The translations under genes were made by a program, and so were the position numbers. From Hydrogenovibrio sp. UBA650 (GTDB lineage Bacteria > Pseudomonadota > Gammaproteobacteria > Thiomicrospirales > Thiomicrospiraceae), in assembly GCA_002299245.1 (NCBI GenBank), contig DBOI01000018.1, forward strand, positions 1 through 21,233: a DNA stretch of 21,233 nucleotides, read 5' to 3'. Shown one piece after another: positions 14,512 through 21,233 of this stretch; position 1 is the stretch's first letter; each line of letters begins with the position of its first letter. The notes under the pieces are model-generated. The model was not told where the DNA came from, searched no databases, and was given only the letters and a program-made list of their open reading frames with translations.

Positions 14512-16221
14512 ATGAAACAATTGCAGCCTTCCAACAAAAAACACCTGTTTAGTAAGCTTTTAATTACTTTACTTAGCATCTCTGTTCTGAGTTTCAGCCA
14601 ACTCGCTATAGCAGCAAAATTATCGGTCAAAACCGATCGCCAGGTCATAGAGGTTGGTGACATTCTGACTCTAATTATCCAGGCAGATTTTCAAACCCGA
14701 GGTAGCCAACTAGACCTTGAGATTCTTAGTGACCAATTTGAGGTTTTAAACCAGCAGCAGAGCAATCAAGTTGAGATTATTAATGGCAACTACAAATCTT
14801 TCACCCGCTGGCGAGTTCAACTACTGCCTAAACAGGCTGGCAAGTTAGTTATCCCACCCTTTGAGTTTGACGGTGTTAAGAGTAAAGCACTGCCTATAAC
14901 AGTAAATCAAGTCAAGGTTGATGATCGCAACCGTCCATATTTCTTAGAGGCAAGCGTTGATAAACAATCTGTCTTTGTCCAGGAACAAGTCATTTACAGT
15001 CTGCGTTTTTATCACAAGGGCAGCTTGGTTAACGGTAATATTCGCCCACCCAAATTTGATGACGCCCTTTCTGAGCAGATTAAAGAGCAATCCGTTTTTG
15101 GTAAAACCTTAAATGGTAAACAGTACACCGTTTACGAATGGAAATACGCTTTCTATCCGCAAAAAAGTGGTACTTACAAAATCCCTGGGCCATCATTCAC
15201 CGGGTTGCTGAATTTTCGAGCGACTCAAAAAGGGGTTCGTGCCGTTGCGCCTCCAATTAGCGTTAAAGTCAAACCAAAACAGATTAAAGACGGAGGCTTA
15301 TGGCTTCCTGCTTCTTCTGTTGAGCTGTCACAAAAGTGGCCAGGAATGCCTCAGACTGTTCATGTTGGCGATAGTCTGAGACGGATTATTACCCTAAAAG
15401 TTGAAGGTTTAAAAAGCAGTCAGCTTCCAGAAATTGTGACGGAAAATGGTGCAAACTATAAAGTTTATTCTGATGACAATCGTGTCGAACAGATGGTTAC
15501 CGCTGAAGGTGTAACCAGTGTACTAACCGTTTCACAGGCCATACTGCCTACTACCGAAGGCTCAGTACAGATTCCAGATTTAACCGTTAAGTGGTGGAAT
15601 ACCAAAACCAACAAACCAGAGGTCGCTACGCTGAAAACACCGCCAATTTCAATTTGGCCATCTAATGTAGCCATTCCTCCAGTAATTCAGCAAAAAACCG
15701 AGACCAACCGTTTAGATAAGCTGCCATCAACGGATACTGAGACAACAAAACCAAGTGCTCAAACTCCGACGATGCAATCATTTTCTGATGCAGGGACATG
15801 GCTGGTTGTCATCAGTTTATTAGCCGTTATGTGGTTGATTACATTTATTTTGTTAATTCGAGCCAATCGAAAACTAAAAGTAATCAATGAACAGATTAAT
15901 GAGATTGCAACAGCCGAACTTGATGAGGGTGAAAAACTGACCTTCAGTAAATCGATGTGTGATCTGCCTCTCAATGAATTTTACAAAGAGCTTCTCCGTC
16001 AACTGCATAACGACTTCAAGATAAAATCGGTAGACGATATTCCTAATAACGCCCTCAAGGGCGCAATATACCAGCTTGAATCACATTTGTTTGGCAACAG
16101 TAAGCTGGGTTATAAAACTATGCAGGAAATCTGTGATAATTGGGCGGGGCTGATTCAACGTCAAAACGAGATTGCATTAGAAAATAAAATCGCGGACTTG
16201 GAATCTCTATATAAGAGTTAA
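14512..16221 (+). CDS. batD: BatD-type membrane protein
   Basis: 569 residues from ATG 14512, four bases after batB; an open extension to a TTG at 14449 would run back into batB. The new start gives a clean signal peptide: basic KKHLFSK, a hydrophobic core LLITLLSISVLSF, and cleavage probable after AIA at residue 34. The exported part is made of beta-rich repeats (TDRQVIEVGDILTLII, then ASVDKQSVFVQEQVIYSLRFY), typical of the BatD/oxygen-tolerance family. One membrane segment (~428-450) follows, then a cytosolic tail of about 120 residues with helices. It closes the Bat operon and probably binds the von Willebrand domains of BatA and BatB in the periplasm. The ribosome site is weak, so coupling to batB is likely. 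Confidence 0.9.
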   Translation: MKQLQPSNKKHLFSKLLITLLSISVLSFSQLAIAAKLSVKTDRQVIEVGDILTLIIQADFQTRGSQLDLEILSDQFEVLNQQQSNQVEIINGNYKSFTRWRVQLLPKQAGKLVIPPFEFDGVKSKALPITVNQVKVDDRNRPYFLEASVDKQSVFVQEQVIYSLRFYHKGSLVNGNIRPPKFDDALSEQIKEQSVFGKTLNGKQYTVYEWKYAFYPQKSGTYKIPGPSFTGLLNFRATQKGVRAVAPPISVKVKPKQIKDGGLWLPASSVELSQKWPGMPQTVHVGDSLRRIITLKVEGLKSSQLPEIVTENGANYKVYSDDNRVEQMVTAEGVTSVLTVSQAILPTTEGSVQIPDLTVKWWNTKTNKPEVATLKTPPISIWPSNVAIPPVIQQKTETNRLDKLPSTDTETTKPSAQTPTMQSFSDAGTWLVVISLLAVMWLITFILLIRANRKLKVINEQINEIATAELDEGEKLTFSKSMCDLPLNEFYKELLRQLHNDFKIKSVDDIPNNALKGAIYQLESHLFGNSKLGYKTMQEICDNWAGLIQRQNEIALENKIADLESLYKS

Positions 16222-16242
16222 ACTGGGCCAATAACTTATCCA

Positions 16243-16262
16243 AGCTGGCAAAAATACCAGCT
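16243..16262. terminator. hairpin between convergent batD and aas
   Basis: AGCTGG (16243-16248) and CCAGCT (16257-16262) form a perfect 6-bp stem with an eight-base A-rich loop, 21 bases after the batD stop and 10 bases after the aas stop. Neither side carries a long T-run, so it may be a weak bidirectional terminator. Confidence 0.4.
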
Positions 16263-16272
16263 CTCTAATTTG

Positions 16273-18435
16273 TTAAGAATTGAAATATCGCTCAGCAATT
16301 TTTTGCACTTCAGGATAGTTGGTTTTTCCAGTTCCAAGAACTGGAACCTTCTCAACCAAAATAACCGTTTTTGGAATCATCAATTCTGACACTTCTTTCT
16401 CTTTAGCTGCTTCTGCGATTGCTTTACGGTTAATCACAGCATCATCAGTTACCAGCACGAGCTGTTCGCCTTTACGTTCGTCAGGTACTGCAACAACAAC
16501 ATGATGACTTTCGGGACTGGCTTGGTTGATGTAAGACTCTACAGAGGTTAAAGAGACAATCTCACCACCAATCTTAGCAAATCGTTTGGCACGTCCTTTG
16601 ATCCAGATGTAGCCATCTTCATCGACATCAACAATATCACCGGTATCATGCCAGCCATCTGGTGGTGGCAAAAGAACACCAGACTGATCGGGCATTAAAT
16701 AGCCTTTCATAATGTTTGGCCCTTTTACAAACAAGCGCCCACCAGTATCGATACCTGGTACATTTTCAAGACGATACTCTACACCGGGAACAAACTGACC
16801 GACGGAGCCATCTTTAAAAGCAGTGGGAATATTGACGGCCAATACTGGAGTGGTTTCAGTAACGCCGTAACCTTCATAGATAGGCTGTCTAAATTTGTTT
16901 GCATATAGAGTTCGAGTCTCTGGACGCAGACGTTCTGCGCCGGCCACCAAAGCTCGCAGGCTATAGAAATCAAATGAATCCGCTTTACGCGCATAACCAT
17001 TAAAGAAGGTATCCGTACCAAATACCAGCTTTGCATTGGTCGAATAGACCATCTCCGGTACCACAGAATAATGCACAGGAGATGGGTAAAGAAATACCTT
17101 GGCCCCTTTCAGAATTGGCCAAAGCAATCCCGCTGTTAAACCAAAGCTATGAAAAGTTGGCAGTGCATTAAATACTCGCTCATTAGGCAACAGGTGTAGC
17201 ATTGCGTTGATCTGGTTGATATTGCTGAGCAGGTTTGAATGTGTCAGAACCACACCTTTTGGAGCACCTTCAGACCCGGAAGTAAAGAGCACTACAGCTT
17301 CATCTTCAGGCTGTTTTGAATAGCCCGGCATAGATTTATTTGAACGTAACAGGCCCGTTATTTTGTCGAAAACCCCAATTTGCTCTTTAATGTCTTCAAG
17401 GTAAATTACATCGGTATTTTCAGCAATAACGGCGATTAAGTCTTCAATTTCAAAAGCCTCAACAAACTTTCTGGAAGTGATTAGAGTCTGTAATTCAGCG
17501 GTTTCAAGCGCGGATTTGATTGCTCCCTGACCAGCGGTAAAATTGATCATAGCCGGAACGTAGCCGTATGCTTGCAGTGCAAAAAAAGTAACCGGCATCG
17601 CTGACACATTTGGCAACATAATAGCAACACGTTGCTGATCGCCAAGTTGTTTTGTCAGGGCAGCCCCCAAAACTTTTGCGGCGACCACCAGTTTTTTCAA
17701 ACTCAAATTGACGTGATTGATGTCCTCAATATTAATCTGCTTGGCATTGTATTTCTTTTTAGCTTCCAGCAAACTCTTGAACACCGGATAATCTTGCACT
17801 GAACCATAGTACTGTGCATCTCTTAAGAGCTTAAAAACCTGCTGTTTGTAAAATTTATGGCGCTCAGTTCCTTTTAGAGATTTATCTGCCGAAACTGTTA
17901 CTGGAGGCCTAATCGTCAACCTGATTTTTGGAAACCAACGCTGCTTGATGTAAGAGAAATGATTGCCGTTTAAATATGAAAAATTACTGTATACAGCACC
18001 TTCAATATTAATCGTTAAAACCTGAGCGTCAGCTTTATCCGCAATCAAACCGGTACCATCATAAACTTTCATCAAAGCGCCATTAGTGGTGATTCGTCCC
18101 TCAGGGAACACCATGCACTGCTTACCCTTTTTGAGCTCATCGACCATGTGCTTTGCAGCATAGGGACTGTGAATATCAACAGAAATAAAGTTCGTCATCG
18201 ATAGCAGAAAACGCTCATACCATTTTTCGGTATGTGACTTATCAACCATAAAGGTAGTTTCGCCAGGAACAAACAGCTCCAGTAAAGGCCCGTCTAATAG
18301 AGATACGTGGTTGGCGATAATCAGAATGGGTTGCTTATTTTTTGCCGCGTATTGATAGTTTTCTAATCCTCTCACCTCAACACGGTAAGCCAATTTAAAA
18401 ATCAATTTAGCGAATATCTTAAGCAACCACTGCAT
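16273..18435 (-). CDS. aas: bifunctional acyltransferase/acyl-ACP synthetase Aas
   Basis: A 720-residue protein that matches E. coli Aas (719) in length and order. Aas re-acylates 2-acyl-lysophosphatidylethanolamine at the inner membrane. Residues 1-~210 are a PlsC-type acyltransferase with NHVSLLD (H43, D48) and FPEGRITT (110-117). Residues ~230-720 are an acyl-adenylate synthetase: FTSGSEGAPKG (384-394), YGVTETTPV, WHDTGD, KGRAKRFAKIGGE, and the C-terminal catalytic lysine K704 in GTGKTNY. AAGG lies seven bases before the ATG. lplT ends nine bases upstream, so the two are one operon in the same order as in enterobacteria. The N-terminal hydrophobic helix probably anchors the protein. Confidence 0.95.
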   Translation of the reverse strand: MQWLLKIFAKLIFKLAYRVEVRGLENYQYAAKNKQPILIIANHVSLLDGPLLELFVPGETTFMVDKSHTEKWYERFLLSMTNFISVDIHSPYAAKHMVDELKKGKQCMVFPEGRITTNGALMKVYDGTGLIADKADAQVLTINIEGAVYSNFSYLNGNHFSYIKQRWFPKIRLTIRPPVTVSADKSLKGTERHKFYKQQVFKLLRDAQYYGSVQDYPVFKSLLEAKKKYNAKQINIEDINHVNLSLKKLVVAAKVLGAALTKQLGDQQRVAIMLPNVSAMPVTFFALQAYGYVPAMINFTAGQGAIKSALETAELQTLITSRKFVEAFEIEDLIAVIAENTDVIYLEDIKEQIGVFDKITGLLRSNKSMPGYSKQPEDEAVVLFTSGSEGAPKGVVLTHSNLLSNINQINAMLHLLPNERVFNALPTFHSFGLTAGLLWPILKGAKVFLYPSPVHYSVVPEMVYSTNAKLVFGTDTFFNGYARKADSFDFYSLRALVAGAERLRPETRTLYANKFRQPIYEGYGVTETTPVLAVNIPTAFKDGSVGQFVPGVEYRLENVPGIDTGGRLFVKGPNIMKGYLMPDQSGVLLPPPDGWHDTGDIVDVDEDGYIWIKGRAKRFAKIGGEIVSLTSVESYINQASPESHHVVVAVPDERKGEQLVLVTDDAVINRKAIAEAAKEKEVSELMIPKTVILVEKVPVLGTGKTNYPEVQKIAERYFNS

Positions 18436-18444
18436 ATTTAACCT

Positions 18445-19767
18445 TTATTTTAAAACTAACTGCCGATTAAACCAGAACCAGGCAACCACGATGAAATTCA
18501 TTACAACTAACATCATCAACATCTGCAACAGACTTAGTCCAATGGCAAAACCGATCATAATTAAAATGGCGGAAACTACCATTAACAGGGCATTGACGAT
18601 ATTATTTACAGCCACCATTCTAGCACGCACGGATAAAGGCGTATAAGTTTGTAGCAGAGTGTAAAGCGGGACGATATAGAGCCCCCCAAGTACAGCTAAC
18701 AGCCCCATTCCTAGGAAAGACAAATTAACAGGCCATATTGAAAGTAGCTGCATGGTTCCATAGACAGGTTCAGATGTTTCACGTGAAACTAATTCCAGAT
18801 GTGAAGACAAACTGCTCACACTCCATACCGTTAACAGAATAGAAAATGACATCAGCAGCAAGATAATCCAGTGCCAGTTCACATGTACTCGTTTAAGCAT
18901 TAATCTGCTTGCCAAACCTGAACCGATGGCAATGCCAACCGAAAACAGGGTTAAAAACACCACAACCACTTGGTCGGAGGCAAACATATTGTATTTAACC
19001 AATGCCGGTATCTGACTCAAAAGTGTCGCGCCAATAAACCAGAACCAGGAAATGCCGACTACAGCTTTTATTGAAATTGAATAATCAAATGCGTTTCTCA
19101 GCATATTCCAAGTCGATGAAACTGGGTTCCAATTGATAATCAAATCTGGATTTGCAGCTGCTAACGACTTTATAACCAAGCTCAAAAGATAACCTAGAAT
19201 GGCAACAATCAACACTGATATTGCCATAATTTCCAGGCCACCTTCCGCCAAAATTCCAACGCCCCCGGCTATGGTTCCTAAAAGAATCGCTATAAACGTT
19301 GAACCACTAAACAGAGAGTTACCTTGAACCAACAGCTTTTGCTCTAGAATTTCTGGCAGAATCGCGTATTTAATCGGCCCAAAAAATGCAGACTGTGTAC
19401 CCATTAAAAACAGCGTAAATAGCAACAAGCTTACACTTTGATTTAACAGTGCAATTGCACCAAGCCCCATAACCAAGACCTCTGCTAACTTAATTTTTTT
19501 TAGCAGCATTGTCTTTGAGTAATTGTCAGCTAACTGTCCCGCGAGCGAGGAGAAAACAAAGAAAGGCAAAATAAACAGGCCTGCCGCTAATGTAATTAAC
19601 AGGCCGGTGTCGGTAGCTGTATCTGTAAGCCTGAAGGTAATCAGCATTACCAGTGCATTTTTAAAAAGGTTATCGTTAAAGGCACCTAAGAACTGAACCA
19701 AAAAAAGCGGATGGAATTGTTTCGAAAATAGCAGGCTTAACAAACCCGTATTTTGTTTTTTTAGCAT
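18445..19767 (-). CDS. lplT: lysophospholipid transporter LplT (MFS)
   Basis: A 440-residue major facilitator superfamily protein with about 12 hydrophobic segments, somewhat longer than E. coli LplT (397). The start VQFLGAFNDNLFKNALVMLITF and the loop AGQLADNYSK after the second helix are the LplT signature, as is FFGPIKYAILPE. LplT flips lysophospholipid across the inner membrane and hands it to Aas, encoded nine bases downstream. AAGGG lies upstream of the ATG. The preceding anti-sigma gene ends 66 bases before, without a convincing terminator. The codons for LVSRET, in a polar loop near residue 330, contain a perfect parS core. The pairing with aas makes the assignment firm. Confidence 0.9.
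   Translation of the reverse strand: MLKKQNTGLLSLLFSKQFHPLFLVQFLGAFNDNLFKNALVMLITFRLTDTATDTGLLITLAAGLFILPFFVFSSLAGQLADNYSKTMLLKKIKLAEVLVMGLGAIALLNQSVSLLLFTLFLMGTQSAFFGPIKYAILPEILEQKLLVQGNSLFSGSTFIAILLGTIAGGVGILAEGGLEIMAISVLIVAILGYLLSLVIKSLAAANPDLIINWNPVSSTWNMLRNAFDYSISIKAVVGISWFWFIGATLLSQIPALVKYNMFASDQVVVVFLTLFSVGIAIGSGLASRLMLKRVHVNWHWIILLLMSFSILLTVWSVSSLSSHLELVSRETSEPVYGTMQLLSIWPVNLSFLGMGLLAVLGGLYIVPLYTLLQTYTPLSVRARMVAVNNIVNALLMVVSAILIMIGFAIGLSLLQMLMMLVVMNFIVVAWFWFNRQLVLK
18775..18790. other. parS: parS site (ParB binding) within lplT
   Basis: TGTTTCACGTGAAACT has the perfect 14-bp core GTTTCACGTGAAAC (18776-18789) and matches consensus parS at 15 of 16 positions; only the last base differs. 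It is the second such site, 8.7 kb from the one in the DUF58 gene. In lplT it encodes part of a hydrophilic loop, where sequence should be free to vary. Confidence 0.88.
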
Positions 19768-19833
19768 CTTAAAATGCCCTTATAAGCAGAGCTGTTTTTG
19801 ATCAACTTTCTTGAATCCTGTAGCCTGATACAA

Positions 19834-20520
19834 CTAAATTTTAGTGTAATTCCAGCGTGAATGTAATCGCTCAATTACGGCATCAATCGCGGGTTTGTCC
19901 TGCCGAACTCGAGACATAACATTGATCTCTTGACCTCTTTGTTTGGCTCTCTCCAAAGCTCTCTGGCAGGCTGACAATGTTAAATTATCATACTCTTTCA
20001 ACAAGCGGGTTAAATCCTTATTATTTGGATTGCGTACATCAAAAAGCGCCACCCCTTTATGGTTGGAAATCAGTTCAACCTGAGATTCGGAACTAACCGA
20101 AGTCAGTAACTCTTCAATTTTTTGAATCGCTTTTTGCTGCTTTTTCGGTGAATCAGAATCGAGGTGAACTAAATAGTTATCTGAAACGGCTTGTTCAACA
20201 ACACCAAAAGAATCGATCTGGTATACAAAAGCCTTAAATAGCCCGGCACCTAAAACCAGACCTAAAAAAAGTGAAGCAGCCGCTGTTCTAGGTAAATTCC
20301 AAAAAGCACTGTGACGATTATCAGATTTGCGGTTTTTAGGTGGCACAGGCACACTTGAAAGCGAGTCTTTGACCACTCTTTTCAAACTATTGAGTTGTGC
20401 GAGTTGCTCACGCAATTCAGGGTCAGAATCAAGCGCTTTTTCAATTTCCAAGCACTCATCTTCACTTAACTCGCCATCTAAATAGGCATGTAGTTGATAA
20501 GTTTGAATTGAATGGCTCAT
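19834..20520 (-). CDS. anti-sigma factor with C-terminal DsrE-like domain
   Basis: A 228-residue membrane protein. Residues 1-~55 form the helical anti-sigma domain (LHAYLDGELSEDE, then DPELREQLAQL) that should hold the ECF sigma factor encoded just upstream. It lacks the HxxxCxxC zinc motif of ZAS proteins. One membrane segment (~79-100) follows. Residues ~115-228 resemble a DsrE/DsrF-type domain: YLVHLDSDSP with the helix KKQQKAIQKIEELL, VELISNHKGVALFDVR, the cysteine position SACQRAL (C185), then AIDAVIERLHSRWNYTKI, the usual closing segment of that family. The domain would lie in the periplasm. GGAG six bases upstream and a two-base gap after the sigma stop show coupled translation. The anti-sigma role is firm from context. 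The DsrE reading rests on motif recognition and should be treated as likely, not proven. Confidence 0.85.
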   Translation of the reverse strand: MSHSIQTYQLHAYLDGELSEDECLEIEKALDSDPELREQLAQLNSLKRVVKDSLSSVPVPPKNRKSDNRHSAFWNLPRTAAASLFLGLVLGAGLFKAFVYQIDSFGVVEQAVSDNYLVHLDSDSPKKQQKAIQKIEELLTSVSSESQVELISNHKGVALFDVRNPNNKDLTRLLKEYDNLTLSACQRALERAKQRGQEINVMSRVRQDKPAIDAVIERLHSRWNYTKI

Positions 20521-20522
20521 GT

Positions 20523-21098
20523 CTATCTCCGTAAAGGAACAATCTTTGATTGCCCTTTTTCTATCTGTTGCATTCGTTTTATCAAGTTCTCTCTACCACG
20601 AGAAATACGGCTCATCACGGTTCCAATAGGTGTACCAGTAATTTCAGATATCTGCTTATAAGAGAACCCCTGTAGGTCGACTAGCGCTATCACTTCACGC
20701 TGCTCAAAAGGCAGGCTTGCCATCGCTTTACATAAGCACTCTGATGTCTGTTGCTCAATCAAAACACTTTCATTACACTCCACAGAATAAAAGTGATCAA
20801 TCGCAATTTCATCAACCATTTTCCAGCGCTGGTTATAGCGTACTGTATCCAAAAAATGGTTGTGCATAACTTTGGCAAGCCATGCATCAAAAGATTCCAA
20901 ACGATCAAGATCATCACTGCTTTCTAAAGCTTTTAAAAATGTTTCTTGTACCAAATCTTCAGCCAGTGAGGCTTGATGACACCAAGCATAGGCCAATCGA
21001 TACAGGTTTTGGTACCTCTCCTCAAGCAGGGCATCTAATTGCCTTTTTCGTTTTTGCTCGCAAAAGAACAAGCTGCTAATTTTTGATGTCAAAGACAT
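20523..21098 (-). CDS. ECF-type sigma-70 family RNA polymerase sigma factor
   Basis: A 191-residue group 4 (ECF) sigma factor. Region 2 (~26-92) has RYQNLYRLAYAWC and AEDLVQETFLKAL, then the DNA-facing stretch WLAKVMHNHFLDTVRY. Region 4 (~124-173) has LPFEQREVIALVDLQG and the helix-turn-helix FSYKQISEITGTPIGTVMSR. There is no region 1 or 3. The ATG at 21098 is preceded by AGAAGAAG. The co-encoded anti-sigma factor starts two bases after the stop, so release is probably triggered at the envelope. ECF pairs are often autoregulated; no promoter of that class was recognised upstream. The 135 bases above it are very AT-rich. Target genes are unknown; lplT and aas lie in the same direction downstream. 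Confidence 0.94.
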   Translation of the reverse strand: MSLTSKISSLFFCEQKRKRQLDALLEERYQNLYRLAYAWCHQASLAEDLVQETFLKALESSDDLDRLESFDAWLAKVMHNHFLDTVRYNQRWKMVDEIAIDHFYSVECNESVLIEQQTSECLCKAMASLPFEQREVIALVDLQGFSYKQISEITGTPIGTVMSRISRGRENLIKRMQQIEKGQSKIVPLRR

Positions 21099-21195
21099 AA
21101 ATCTTCTTCTATGAAAATATCTATTTTTCGATGGTAATCGAAAATTATTTTTTTGTAAAACTCTATATATATTAACAATTTATGATATTAGCCAT
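21099..21195 (-). promoter_or_regulatory. AT-rich leader of the sigma gene, hairpin and 7-codon ORF
   Basis: On the minus strand GAGGA precedes ATG (21195) of a seven-codon frame, MANIINC, ending with TAA at 21172. Between it and the sigma gene a perfect 8-bp inverted repeat (21125-21132 with 21137-21144, arm TTTTCGAT) has a four-base loop. Toward the sigma gene it is not followed by a T-run; on the plus strand it is followed by TTATTTTTTTT, which would suit a terminator of antisense transcription. The role of either element is uncertain. Confidence 0.3.
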
Positions 21196-21233
21196 GCTGT
21201 TATCCTCATAAATTTATTTGCTAAAAATAGATG

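Noticed and set aside
21231..21233. ATG at the window edge as a divergent gene start
   Set aside because: No ribosome binding site precedes it and nothing follows in the window to judge it.

Overview
The window reads as chromosomal DNA of a motile, aerobic or facultative gammaproteobacterium with low-to-moderate GC. The lineage signs are an Aas/LplT pair that resembles the enterobacterial proteins in motif after motif, an HrpB helicase, an Aer-like PAS chemoreceptor with a sigma-54 promoter, a proteobacterial moxR/Bat operon, and an ECF sigma/anti-sigma pair. No genus is claimed. No rRNA, tRNA, insertion sequence, prophage or CRISPR array was seen. Genes are tightly packed, and the longest gene-free stretch is about 325 bases.

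Left third (1-5834). The 3' end of a GGDEF-family gene with a degenerate signature runs tail-to-tail into hrpB on the minus strand. Next is a class-V aminotransferase of the alanine/serine-glyoxylate type (minus strand), which ends in a strong intrinsic terminator. It is divergent from an FMN-dependent 2-hydroxyacid dehydrogenase (plus strand). The two could form a small glycolate/glyoxylate module. The roughly 170-base divergent region holds a perfect 14-bp palindrome and a short upstream ORF that overlaps the dehydrogenase start. A 325-base intergenic region follows, with a hairpin after the dehydrogenase and a clear -24/-12 promoter.

Middle (5835-16221). One 1004-residue protein joins an Aer-like PAS domain, two membrane segments, a second PAS, a methyl-accepting signalling domain, a receiver domain and a C-terminal zinc-binding CZB domain. 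After a good terminator comes a six-gene operon: moxR, a DUF58 gene, a DUF4381 gene, batA, a batB with a TPR domain fused to it, and batD. It encodes an AAA+ ATPase and membrane-anchored von Willebrand A proteins thought to act at the cell envelope.

Right third (16222-21233), all minus strand. In transcription order these are an ECF sigma factor, an anti-sigma factor whose periplasmic half looks like a DsrE-type domain, LplT (lysophospholipid flippase) and Aas (acyltransferase/acyl-ACP synthetase). Their close spacing suggests one or two transcription units linking envelope sensing to phospholipid repair.

Cutting across the gene layout are two perfect copies of the 14-bp parS core (GTTTCACGTGAAAC), one inside the DUF58 gene and one inside lplT, 8.7 kb apart. 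These are the binding sites of the chromosome-partition protein ParB, so this stretch probably belongs to the centromere-like, origin-proximal part of the chromosome. With the anti-sigma/DsrE fusion and the multi-domain receptor, they are the most notable content of the window.
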